Shown here in pieces: positions 1-9,781 of a stretch of DNA of 64,000 nt. Each line of letters begins with the position of its first letter. Within the stretch, counting starts at the first letter, position 1. The translations under genes and the position numbers were made by a program. Source of the stretch: Takakia lepidozioides (taxonomy: Eukaryota > Streptophyta > Takakiopsida > Takakiales > Takakiaceae); assembly GCA_030704615.1 (NCBI GenBank), contig CM060734.1:22446001-22510000 (forward strand). The letters run 5' to 3'. The notes under the pieces are model-generated. The model searched no databases. It worked only from the letters and a program-made list of their open reading frames with translations, and was not told the DNA's origin.

Positions 1-1
1 G

Positions 2-3000
2 GACCCATTGTCACCGGAGGAGAGAGACGACGTATACGGCGGTTCCTGAGGGCTTACATGAATTGCTTTGCCTTCAGTTTGAAGGACTTGGTAGCACTGA
101 AGGGTCAAGAGATCCGTATTGAGTTGGCCACTGACACGCCAATCTTTCGGAGACCCTATAGATACAGTGACATGGAGAGGTCTTTGATTCAGATGAGGAC
201 TCAAGATCTGTGGGAGGCAGGTTTGGTGGAGCTCTCTGGTGGAGAGTATGCTTCAGCCACAGTGATGCCAGCCAAGAAGGATGTCTATGGCAATTGGACG
301 GAGAGACGTATGTGCGGTGATTACCGGCCTGTAAATCGTCAGACCTGATAAGTATGCCATGCCAACACCAGAGGAGATCTTTGATGCCATCGGGCATGCT
401 AAGGCCTTTAGCACTTTGGATTTACGATCCGGATATCACCAGTTGCCAATCAAGGAGGCGGACAAGCAGAAGACGGCATTCTGGGGGATCAATGAGCACG
501 GCAAGGATTGCCTATATCAGTGGCGGTTCTTACCATTTGGGCTTAAGAATGCTCCTGCAGAGTTTCAGAGAGTCATGGATAGGATTCTAGCAGGGGTGGA
601 CTTTGCTCGGTGCTACATAGATGACATCATCATCTTTAGTGTTATGATGGAGGAGCATGAGAGACACCTTCAAGTGGTATTGGAGCGCTTGAGAGCGCAC
701 GGATTGAAGTTGCATCCAGGGAAGTGCAAGTTTTTCCACAACCAGATTGAGTATCTGGGTCACATGATATATCCTGGAGGATTGGGGGTATAGTAGACTA
801 AGGTAGAGGCCATTGCACAAATTCCACGCCCCACGGATGTGAGCCGAGTTCGAGCTTTCATGGGGTTGGCAAACTATTATAGACGGTTTGTCAAGGGATT
901 TAGTACCATTGCAAAGGCTCTAACCAAGCTGACCAAGGTGGACCAGGAGTGGCAGTGGGAAGATGAGCAGGAACGAGCTTTTCAAGAGCTCAAGGCGAGG
1001 TTGACCTTGGCGCCTATCTTGAGACGACCTATCAGGGGGCGTCCCTTTCAGCTGCATACGGATTGGAGCATGCTGGGGCTTGGAGCGGTGCTCACACAGG
1101 TGGATGATGAGGGAAGAGAGTTCGTAGTGGCTTACGCTAGCCGCTCAAACAACGCTGCAGAGGCTAAGTACAGCTCATAGGAGGGAGAGTGCTTAGCTGC
1201 AGTGTGGGCCGTGGCACACTTCAGGTGCTATCTATACGGCAATCTTTTCACCCTTGTCACGGATCACCAGCCACTCAAGTGGTTGATGGAGTCAGACAAG
1301 CTTACGGGGAAGCTTGCACGGTGGGCACTTATACTCCAGGAGTATGACTTTCAGGTTGTGCATCGACCGGGTTTGGTCAATCGGGATGCGGATGGATTGA
1401 GTCGTAATCCATGCATGAGCCAGCAGGATGACACTGGAGCTCGGTGGCATGGTGAGACGGACGAGGAGATGGTGCCGGGATGGCACGCATCTGCATTTTT
1501 GTGTATCTTGGCATCAGGAGGTCAGATTGGACCTACAACAGGGATGACTGTAGACGGAGTGACTGAGGACCCTGAGGCTAGTGATGAGCTAGGTGGTGCC
1601 AGAGATATACATGAGGATTCGGCTGTGTTGGACTACCTCCGCACGGGAGACACGGCAGCCATTGTGACTGCCAGGGAGAGGGATCGGATCCTGCAACGAG
1701 CCAAGAGGTTCAAGTGGGAGGGGATACACCTACTTCGAGTGTGGGAGGATGGTCGGGTGAGGATTGTGCCTCACCCCACACAGCGTGCACGGTTAGTGTG
1801 GCATGCCCATGAGGAGTTGGGGCATTTTGGAGTGCGACGCACTCACAGTTTACTGCATAGGCAGTATTGGTGGCGTGGTATGCATACAGAGGTGCAACAG
1901 TTCGCGGCTAGGTGCATGGTGTGTGACAGGGTGCGTGCTTCATTCAACGCCCCTACACCACAGTTGCATCCTTTACCAATCATGGGATTGGGCTACAAGT
2001 GGAGACTTGACTTCGCAGGACCGTTGCCACTGACTATGCGCCACCACAGATATGTGTTGGTGATGGTGGAGCACTTCTCCAAGTGGATTGAGTTGGTTCC
2101 ATTGCCTGACAAGGCTACTGAGGGGGCTGCGTATGCATTCTTAGATCGTGTGCTTAGCCGATTTGGTGCTCCAACTGAGGTACTCACGGACCAAGGGAGA
2201 GAGTTTTTGGGGGAGTTTCAGGCTTTGTGTGATAAAGCCTTGATAGACCACCGCACCACTTCTCGGGATCATCCTGAGGCCGATGGCTTAGCAGAGAGAG
2301 TTGTTCAGACGGTGAAGAGGGGTTTGCGCAAGTATGGCTTGCAGAAGGGACACCTAGGAGATTGGGATCTTCAGGTTCCTTGGTTAGCCATGGGCTACAG
2401 GTTCAGCAAACAAGCATCACTTGCCTCCTTCTCACCATATTTCCTTCTCTTTGGCCGAGAGCCGGATTTTCCTGCAGCCATTCGTAGGGACACTGCTCAA
2501 GTCCTTAACCTTGACGATCCGGACGTGTGGGTACGTGCATGTGATCAGCGTGCAGAGTTGTTCAAGAAAGTCATGCCCATGGCTTTTGAGAACCTTGCCA
2601 TTGCACAGCACCGTGATACGTTGAGGTATGCCACTATACGTGGTGGAGGATATCGTCCTGGGGTTCGGAGGTTTAGCCCTGGTGACTATGTTTATTTGCA
2701 GCAGACTGCTCCTACGACTCTGGATGTTACTGCAGGGCGTGTTATTCTGAGGGTTCGAGAGGTGTTGCCCTCAGGGGTCCTGATCTTGGAGGGTCGGGAT
2801 GGCATGACTTGGAAGGACCATGTGCGTAATTGTGCGCCATGTCACCTTCCCAATGTCGATGGCAGAGTTGACCCAAACTTGGCAGTGGTACCTGCAGGTT
2901 TGAGGTGCATGCTCTGTGGGTCTGCCAAAGGGGCAGCCACCATGCTGGTGTGTGATCGATGCTCAACGGGTTGGCATATGGGATGCTTGACACCACCTCT

Positions 3001-3079
3001 TGAGAAGGTTCCTGACGGAGATTGGAGTCAATACATGAGATCCCAAGCTCAAGTTCACAGGTTGCAAGACGGTGACTAA
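2..3079 (+). pseudogene. Ty3/gypsy pol, copy A: RT-RNase H-integrase-PHD (5' part outside the window)
   Basis: Reverse transcriptase, RNase H and integrase of a Ty3/gypsy LTR retrotransposon. Visible RT motifs are LDLRSGYHQLPI, LPFGLKNAPAEFQ and YIDDII (about 410-640). RNase H follows (TDWSMLGLGAVL, then TDHQPLKWL near 1260). The integrase has an HHCC zinc finger (about 1800-1930) and a D,D,E core: DFAGPLP (about 2010), LTDQGREF (about 2185) and the E of GLAERV (about 2290). A PHD finger closes the protein. Copy C shows what has been lost: a 5-bp deletion near 345 shifts the frame, two adjacent TAG codons at 791-796 replace CAA CAG, and TAG at 1178-1180 replaces a Tyr codon. From 1202 to 3079 one frame of 625 codons stays open. 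The window starts at the linker just before RT, so gag, protease and methyltransferase are not visible here. Confidence 0.93.
2906..3025 (+). other. PHD finger at the integrase C-terminus (copy A)
   Basis: A zinc-finger module in the same frame as integrase: CMLC, a spacer, CDRC, then WHMGC and LTPPLEKVPDGDW. This is the C4-H-C core and 'LTPPL..VP..W' signature of PHD fingers, which generally read histone H3 tails. The last Cys pair expected after the Trp (WxCPxC) is missing here because the sequence continues SQYMRSQ. Two sister copies keep traces of that pair, so the loss is secondary. Its position matches that of the chromodomain in chromoviruses, so a role in targeting integration to marked chromatin is a reasonable inference. 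Confidence 0.85.
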
Positions 3080-3215
3080 TGATGGGGCAACTCTTGCACC
3101 CGGCCTCTTGATCTATCGAGTTTGAGTGTAATAGGGATAGTGGTGGAGGACTTAGTGAGGCTATGGTCACTATCACATCTTGTGGCTACCTGGACTTAGA
3201 GGGACCTAAGCACCA

Positions 3216-3229
3216 GCTAGGGGGGCGAT
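3216..3229 (+). other. Polypurine tract of copy A
   Basis: The purine run GCTAGGGGGGCGAT lies directly before the first LTR base (TGTG at 3230), which is where plus-strand DNA priming occurs in LTR retrotransposons. The same AGGGGGGCGAT stands before the LTR of copy D (18782-18792), and a GGAGGGGCGT version precedes the LTR of copy E on the minus strand. Confidence 0.75.
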
Positions 3230-3733
3230 TGTGTGGACTAGTGACTGCCATAGTGGGCAGCATAGTGGTAGCCTAGTGACTGACTAGTTGTAGCCTAGTG
3301 GTTGGACTAGTGGCTCGACTAGTGGTGGACTAGTGGTATACTAGTGTGTGGTGTGCACATGTATTGTGTGGTTTTGGACAGCGATGTAGTTGTGTAGCGA
3401 TATGTATGCGCACGACAGCTGTCAAGTTATTTACCACTAGTGTAAAACTAGCTAGGAAATAGCTAGCTTTTACATATTGACAGTTGGGATTGGCCCAAGT
3501 GTCAATCCAGGGGTCAAGGCAGATTTAGGCCCTGGAGTGGTTATCTTCACGGCAAGCGCGGGAGGCTCATCTTTCTCGAGTTGAGCCTCACTGCGCCTAG
3601 CTATGGCGCCGTAGTGTGGATTCCCCATGGCGTGGGGTGCACTTGGCTTGACTTGTATTTGAGTGATGAGGCATGAGTTTATGCTTCAGCTTTGTGAGCT
3701 CGCATGAGCTTGTGCTTGTATTCTTCTTCTTAT
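3230..3733 (+). repeat. 3' LTR of copy A (about 504 bp)
   Basis: Begins TGTGTGGACTAG right after the polypurine tract. The first 190 bp are rich in CTAGTG repeats, then comes GCGCACGACAGCTGTC, then a part similar to the LTRs of copies D and E (a GAGTTGAGCCT block and a CCCCATGGCGTGGGGTGC block). The next copy of the LTR start follows at 3734, which fixes the right edge. The end does not show a clean CA. Confidence 0.7.
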
Positions 3734-3911
3734 TGTGTGGACTAGTGACTGCCATAGTGGGCAGCATAGTGGCAGCCTAGTGACTGACTAGTTGTAGCCT
3801 AGTGGCTGGACTAGTGGCTGGACTAGTGGTATACTAGTGTGTGGTGTGCACATGTGTTGTGTGGTTTTGGACAGCGATGTAGTTGTGTAGCGATATGTAT
3901 GCGCACGACAG
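3734..3911 (+). repeat. Second, truncated LTR start in direct tandem
   Basis: Repeats the first ~180 bp of the LTR at 3230 with few differences, head to tail and with no internal element sequence between. It stops abruptly within GCGCACGACAG, just where the intact LTR has the palindrome GACAGCTGTC, and is replaced by a hairpin sequence. Confidence 0.8.
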
Positions 3912-3959
3912 TTACGAGTAGGTGGACCAATCGAATGCCAAGGTCCACCTACTCGTAAC
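3911..3959. repeat. Perfect 18-bp inverted repeat (hairpin) at an LTR breakpoint
   Basis: GTTACGAGTAGGTGGACC at 3911-3928 is exactly reverse-complementary to 3942-3959, with a 13-base loop. A third copy of the right arm (CCACCTACTCGTAACCAGC) lies at about 4119-4137. No gene is associated. Confidence 0.9.
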
Positions 3960-4150
3960 CAGCATCGAACCAGCAATGAATGTCCATCATTTGAATGCAT
4001 TCATCGAATCGAATCGATTGAATTCATCGAATCGAATCGATTGAATTCATGGAATCGATTTGAATGTCCTCATCAAACCAGCATTTGAATGTCCTCATCG
4101 AACCAGCATTTGAATTTCCACCTACTCGTAACCAGCTTCGATTTGAATGT
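3960..4150. repeat. Degenerate tandem repeats (TCGAATCGATTGAATTCA and CAGCATTTGAATGTCC units)
   Basis: Two interleaved short repeat units, one around CATCGAATCGAATCGATTGA (about 4010-4060) and one around CATCRAACCAGCATTTGAAT (about 4070-4115). No open frame of interest is present. Confidence 0.7.
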
Positions 4151-5354
4151 CCAGCTTTGCTAATGCGAGCTTTCATTGTGCGAAGGATTAAAAGACCAAG
4201 CAATAGGGCTGATTTGGCTTTGGGCAAATCAGTGCACTTTGTAGAATATGTTGAGATTGGGTTTCAATCTCGAGCTTCAGCATTGAGAGGGCTCTTGCCA
4301 TGACAAGAGCAGGGCTGGAACAGGAGCTAAGAGGTGCGGCAAGGCCATGGAATGTGCACCTAGGGTTTCAGAGCATGGAAGAGGAGCTCATGCATGATCA
4401 CAAGAGGAGTGTCTTGTGGCTGGAAATATAGACCTTAGGGTTCAGAAGCTTAACAAAGGCTATAGAGTGTTTAGTCTTGTTTTAGAGGGAATCAAGGAGC
4501 CAAGATATGGGGCTGATACCTCTTGTGTGAAGGGGATGCATGTATGGAGCATGCATTCAGCCCATTGAAGCTTCTATCTTCAAGCTTGGAGAGCAAGCAA
4601 GGAAGGTAAGGGGCTGATTTGCTCTTATGTGACAGTCTGGCACTTGTAGAGCATGTTTTGAGTTGGGGTATCAACTTCAAGCCTAGATAGAGCATGGCTC
4701 TTGAAGTGGCAGGTGTAGGGGGCTGGAATAGGCTCTAAGATGCATGTTATGACCAAGGAGAGCGCATGAATGAGTGCTTACAAGGGCTGGAAACCAGTAA
4801 GGAGTGGTTGTTTGCCACGGACTTGAGTGGCGTGTTTGGGGAGTCTAAGTGAGAAAGAGGGCTTGGTTTGTGGCAAACATCTTCCTCATGGGCAAGAGCT
4901 ACTATTGGTGGTGTGTGAGAGCCGAAGAGAGCAAGAATACATTGCAGATTTCTTCACAACTACCGTAGCTCGTTGCAAGAGAGCTCAAGGTTCAAGAGAC
5001 ACAAACCCTAGCTTGACGTGGCTAAACCCCTTGGAGAAATGGCTAAACTGCCATGAGCGGCCATCATGGGTTTCATGAGGGCTCATGAGGGCAGGACCAT
5101 GAGTGGCCATGAAGGGGTCCATGACTGTGACCTGTGACCTGTGGCCTGTGACCCTGTGTGGGCCTGTGACCTCTGTGTGGCCTGTGCTGGTCTGTGGTGG
5201 CCCGTGCTGACCTGTGGAGGTTTGTTTGAGGCTTCTTTGAAGGCTTTGGCGGACTGTTTTGGGAGACCTGCATGGGTCCTTGAAGGCCAAATTTCATGAG
5301 CTCATGGAGGATAGTTTGAGGAGTATCTTGTAGGATATTCCCCATGGTCGTGTG
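4151..5354. other. No gene recognised; weak repeats
   Basis: Two loosely similar blocks about 430 bp apart (about 4170-4340 and 4600-4760) share GGCTGATTTG and a GGGCTGGAA...GGAGCTAAGA-like stretch. A degenerate CTGTGACC/CTGTGGCC minisatellite lies at about 5119-5220. The short open frames here resemble nothing known. Confidence 0.5.
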
Positions 5355-7461
5355 AGTGATGGTTGAGAGGAATGAGAGAATATTGGGATGAGAGCATGCT
5401 ACAGGGGTTAGGCATTGCTTTAGCTTCTCTTCCTCGGAGTTTTCCACCCTCTCTATAGGCCAAAACCTTTCCGTAGGTGGAGGCAAGAGTCAGTTCGGGT
5501 TTGGGCTGGGGTGTCTTTGCAGGAGCGACACTATGGAGTGATTTTGGTATGGGGGAGTTGTTGCTTTCATTTCTTGTGTTTGGATCCCCTCCACACCTGC
5601 ATGCTTGACTGTGCGCCATGTTGTTTTGTGTGGGGGTGATGACCAGTCAGACCATCATTGTTTTTCCTGTGGTAAGGTTGGAGGTGATGACCAGCCAACC
5701 ATAGGAGTGTTTGCGGTGGATGCAGGTGCAGGCTATGTTAGGAACCTAGTATTCCAAACCATAAGCCGCAACAGGTTCTCTACCCGGTTACCTTGTGAAA
5801 AGGGGGATTAGGGACATGTTCATGACCGGTTGAGTATCAGTTTGTCAACACGGAGGTGCCACTAGTTGCTGGGGAGAGTGTCGGTTTGAGCACTAGCGAT
5901 AATAGTGGTACACGAGACAAGGTGTGCGGTTTAGGCCACCTTCTTCTCCTGTGTCTTCTAAGAAAGGTTCTGATTCAGACTCTGAATCAGGAGGGTTCAC
6001 GCCGATGGTGCAAGTTATTCCATTGCCATTGTTGTGGGATACAATGGAGAAGATGTATGGAGCTACCAAGGGGCCATGTCGCGCACCTCCCTTCGGTAAG
6101 CTCCCCTACTCGCTTTGATGCGCGCGCCTGACTCCCAACCTGGCCGCCGGGCCAACTTGGAGCTTCGGCTGCTCACCGGGACATAACGGTCCCCCTTTGC
6201 TTCCCACTAAACCCTCCACCTATTTGGGACTAGTGGAATTCCCTTTGGTAGATGGCAGTCCGGAATAGCTCCCCACTCTTTGGTCGCTTTCCGGCTCGCT
6301 CGCTTACTCACTAGTTTTTGGTCACCAACGGGCTTGCACCGTTCTCGGGGTTACTACTCCCTATATATACTTCTGTAGCTGTCCGCGGGGGTTTCATAAC
6401 CAGCCATGCCATTTTATGGCGAACCACCACGAAAACCCTCGACTCCCGGTGATGAGTCGCGGTGAGTCTTGGCCCACTCACCACGGCCCCTATGGACCGT
6501 GATGAGTCCCAAGACTCCCCACGACTCCCACCACGAGGTCTCCGCCCCCATGGTGAGTCCTATGCCACCCCCACTAAGTCCCGCTAAGCTACCACCACCC
6601 CTTGTGGAGCCACCCCCACCGCAACCCGGTGTGCGGGGCTCCACCTAGTGAGCGCCTCCGCCTCCTTCAGTGCCTTGGGCACTCAAGGGTGCTTCAGCCC
6701 CCCATACCTATCGCTGCCGATGCCCCCACCACAGGGGCAGCCCCTCATGTGTCCCGACCCCCTGCCCTCAAGGCAAAGGGCCGCGACAGGCCACATAGGT
6801 ACTCTGGAGCAGTGGGCACCATTGACTTGGACGATTCTATCCAAGAGTTTGATAGTTGGTGTGACTTGCAGCAAATGCGCAATCCACAACTGTTTACGCA
6901 TTTCATGGCATGGAAGGGGCTGTTTTAGCACCTTGAGGGGCCGCCCATGGATGATTACCATGAGTTTAGGCGGGGGCATAAGGTTGAGATCGAAGAGTAG
7001 AGGATATACTGGTCACCCGACTATGTCTCCATCACTAGAGGCACAAGGGCAGTAGCCACACCGGCAGCTTCAACAAACAGCAGTGAGACTAATGGGACTA
7101 GTGGTACCGTAGCTACGACGTCCACCCAAGCCACTGCCGCACCAGCACCAGTACCCGTGTCTGCCTTCAACCCTGTTGTGGAGTTCTTCGAAGAGTTGAG
7201 AAGGAACTACCAAGGGGTGAGGACAGAGAAGTTGCGGAGCTTGTAAGAGTTCCAACGGAAGCCTACTGAGATCTTGAGGGAGGCTTTCACTCGCATGAGG
7301 CGCGTGGGCTTACAAGCGGCCCAACCCACCTTATCAAATGTGTTTTTGCTGGCAGAGCGGATAGAGCTCAACATGGTGGAAGAACGAGTGTCATGGTGGG
7401 ATTTGCTAAAGAGACACCACAAGGTAGTGGTGCTCCTAGCCAACCACTACCCCAACGTGCT
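5355..7461 (+). pseudogene. Ty3/gypsy copy B: leader and gag fragment
   Basis: About 5355-5800 matches, in reverse complement, the untranslated leader of copy E (26980-26500), including the AAAACCTTTCC(G/A)TAGGTGGAGGC block. Gag follows with LPLLWDTMEKMYGATKGP before the insertion and GTIDLDDSIQEFDSWCDLQQ after it, then FTRMRRVGLQAAQPTLSNV and LAERIELNMVEERV. These parts align with gag of copies C and E. The coding frame is broken by the inserted LTR at 6077-6788, by stop codons near 6926 and 7000, and by a stop near 7245. The copy ends just after the last gag motif, where another LTR begins. No pol remains. Only homology to the sister copies identifies it. Confidence 0.8.
6077..6788. mobile_element. 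Solo LTR (712 bp) inserted in gag of copy B
   Basis: The insert starts TGTCGCGCACC and ends GCGACA, a perfect 6-bp terminal inverted repeat with TG...CA ends. It is flanked by a 5-bp duplication GGCCA (6072-6076 and 6789-6793), diagnostic of LTR-retrotransposon integration. A TATA-like CTATATATA lies near 6361. A second copy is at 40340-41066 with its own GGAGG duplication. No internal element sequence is attached, so each is a solo LTR. The parental family (copia or gypsy) cannot be told from this. Confidence 0.85.
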
Positions 7462-7789
7462 TGTCAAGTTAAATAAACACAGTGTGAAACTAACTAGAAT
7501 AAATCTAGTTATTTGCATTTAACACTTGGAATTAGTTCAAGTGTTAAGTCAGGTGTCAAGTTTAGCTTGACACCTGAACCATCTTATTTTCACGAGCTCG
7601 TCAGTCGTGCGGCTCATCTCTCTCGAGTTGAGCCTGCACGACCAAGCTCCTTCACTGCTTAGAATCTGAGTGTGCTTATGAAGGGAGAATAGGATGTTGT
7701 GGGGTGGAGTCCCCATAGCTTGGGGTGCCCCTGGCTCGACTCTTAGTTTAACGAGTGATGGTGTTGCATTTCGTTTTTCGGTGTCAACA
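7462..7789 (+). repeat. 328-bp LTR unit related to the family LTRs
   Basis: Begins TGTCAAGTTAAATAAACAC and ends GGTGTCAACA (TG...CA). It shares the TTGAGCCT, CTTGGGGTGCCCCTGGCTCGACTC and GTCAAGTTTAGCTTGACACC blocks with the LTR of copy E, but lacks that LTR's first part. The same 328-bp unit occurs reversed at 29763-30090, and both copies share about 200 bp of downstream sequence, so they may be 5' LTRs with leader rather than solo LTRs. No matching flanking duplication is visible. Confidence 0.7.
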
Positions 7790-8000
7790 GTGTGATTTTA
7801 GTTTCCTATCACTCGAGAGAGATGAGCTTGCATCTGTGAGTACCAGAGGTGAGTTTAGTTTAGCACTTGTGGTTTTTGTTTTGAAAGTGAGAGAAGAAAA
7901 TTATGGTGGTTTGTAGATTATGTTTGTGACAAGCTGGTTGGAGACAGAGAAGTGATTATCTGTGTTCAGGTAATCTTTAGTTAGAAAGATGTCAAGTGCA
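7790..8000 (+). repeat. Post-LTR sequence shared with 29560-29762
   Basis: The stretch with ATCACTCGAGAGAGATG, AGCACTTGTGGTTTTT, GAAAGTGAGAGAAGAAAATT and GGTAATCTTTAGTTAGAAAGA recurs in reverse complement next to the LTR at 29763. On the minus strand both copies encode a short LTKDYL...NHFSVSN-like peptide. It is either element leader or duplicated host sequence. Confidence 0.55.
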
Positions 8001-8114
8001 TCATCAACAGTAGAGTTCAAGTGCGGACTTTGTTCAACTTTCTTCATTGTGCAGGCTCTGGCATTTTTGTTCATGTGATCTGCCAACTTGTCAGCCGCAG
8101 CAGCAATGCATTAG

Positions 8115-8599
8115 AACACCAGAGAAGCAGCACAAGCAATCAAGCACTTTGAGCTTGCGAAGGCCAAGCGGTACTTGGAAGATGTGCTCGCCTACAAACA
8201 AGGGATTCATTTCCGTCGTTTTTGTGACGGTGTTCGTCGCACAGCTCAAGCGAAGTCGCGACGTTCTAATGGACAAGGACGATGGCCTGTGAAGTATGCT
8301 ACTTTCTTGCTTGGATTGTTGAAGAAAACAGAGAGCAATGTTGAGGTGAAGGGTCTTGCTGTCGACACGCTCGTCATTTGATACATACAGGTCAACAAGG
8401 CCCAGAAGCAGCGCCGCCAACCTACCGAGCACATGGTCGCATCACTAGTCCCTACATGTCATCGCCATGCCCTCTTGAGCTGACTCTCTCAAAGAAGGAG
8501 GTTGTTGTGACGAAAGAGGTGGACACAGAGATTACTCCTAGGAGATCCCGTAAACAACAAGCGCGCTTGCGAAGTGGTTTATACACAAGGGGTGGATAA
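8115..8599 (+). pseudogene. RPL17: 5'-truncated retrocopy of ribosomal protein uL22 (RPL17)
   Basis: uL22 lines the large-subunit polypeptide exit tunnel. Recognisable stretches are [51 protein letters not shown] and [16 protein letters not shown] in one frame (8115-8381). An in-frame TGA at 8379-8381 follows, then [12 protein letters not shown], then a frameshift to [15 protein letters not shown] and the C-terminal tail, with a stop at 8597-8599. The first ~25 family residues are absent. No introns interrupt it, which suggests a reverse-transcribed copy, although no poly(A) tail is visible. The frameshift, stop and missing start make it a pseudogene. Confidence 0.88.
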
Positions 8600-8769
8600 A
8601 TTGATAATAAAATATATACAGGGGGTCATGATCACTGTCCAATGCTAAGTACAAAGGTGATCGTGCTACCTCGCTCCCCAGTTCTCGTCTGAGGTCCAGC
8701 TGCTCAGAAACAGATCCATTCTGGCTAAGGAGAAGCTCGATTCATTGAAAAGGATTCATGAGCAAGAGG

Positions 8770-8845
8770 GAAGTATCCAGAAACAGGTAACAGAGACGAG
8801 GAGAGGCTGTGGAATGAATACTTTTCTGACCCAATCAATGGTATC
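8770..8845 (+). pseudogene. Fragment of a PDF-motif exon (OSB-like)
   Basis: Reads RDEERLWNEYFSDP and is nearly identical, in reverse complement, to the first half of the PDF motif at about 45930-46000 and 62940-63010. It is an isolated exon fragment with no continuing frame. Confidence 0.5.
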
Positions 8846-9399
8846 GGCACCAATGGAGGACGAATAGCTAGCTCCATCGACAAACCGGCCTGCAATGGTG
8901 GAGCTGCGAACAGAATTGACGTTGATGGTCTGATGTACCTAGCCCAATCGTCGTGGCTGGGATATCCCTATGAAACAGTAAACCTAAACAGAGAACAAGA
9001 AGCCGGACAAGTTGAGTGCAATGAAAGGCACCAGTAGAGCTTTCAGCAAGTTGATATGCTGTCCAGGATCAGCAAATACACAACAACAATGGATGCAAAC
9101 CTCTGGAGAGTCTCTGTCAATTTGAAAGAGCCCCAATATCGGCAGCAATATGCACGCCCAGACTACGGAGAGCCTGACCCGAGACCTGCATATCGAAAGC
9201 CATACTTCCTGCACCGACGCTCCGCATGAGGTCACATTCAGTGCGAATCCTCGTAGACCTGCCTGCATTGCTACACGATTCATGTGAAACTAAAGACCTC
9301 GGGTATCTGTTGCTGCGTACTCTCCAAATTAGAACGAGCAAGATGACCATGCTTGCGGGAAGCAGCTAGCACGATCGTGGTCACATGTTCCAAAGATGA
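8846..9399. other. No gene recognised
   Basis: Unique-looking sequence with only short open frames on the minus strand (for example 8984-9283), none resembling a known family. Confidence 0.4.
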
Positions 9400-9625
9400 C
9401 CAGTAGGGAACTTAGGGAACTGGGAACCAGTGACCAGGTACTTTGGGTGTAGTTTAATTTTTTTAAATCCCTCTCTGATCGAATTTAAATTATATAGAGC
9501 CTGGTTGGTCATATCTTTGTCAAATGATCTCCGTTTGACGCAGTTTTTGAGGGGATAGCTGTAGAAAGGGGACATCTACCTATCTAGACCCGGTTTTAGT
9601 TTTTTGGACTATGCTAAAAATCTAT
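9400..9625 (+). repeat. Dispersed repeat also present reversed at 27040-27260
   Basis: Starts near TTAGGGAACTGGGAACC and includes GGTCATATCTTTGTCAAATG and CGTTTGACGCAGTTTTTG. Reverse complementing 27040-27260 gives the same order of blocks. The two copies lie 5' of the oppositely oriented retroelement copies C and E. No coding potential is seen. Confidence 0.75.
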
Positions 9626-9635
9626 GGAATTTTTT

Positions 9636-9660
9636 GAGTGTGAGTGTGAGTGTGAGTGTG
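9636..9660. repeat. (GTGTGA)n microsatellite
   Basis: About four GTGTGA/GTGAGT units in perfect tandem between the dispersed repeat and the gag fragment of copy C. Confidence 0.85.
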
Positions 9661-9781
9661 CTATGAAATATCCACAATTCTGTTTCTAGAACTTGTTGTG
9701 GTCTACATGAGAGACAAATCAGGGGATGTCCTCTTTGTATGGCTGGGGGAAATGAGGACGTAATTGAAGGGCAGGTCTCTT

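Noticed and set aside
6414-6644. Minus-strand Gly-rich frame
   Set aside because: Lies wholly inside the solo LTR and recurs in its second copy; an accident of LTR composition.
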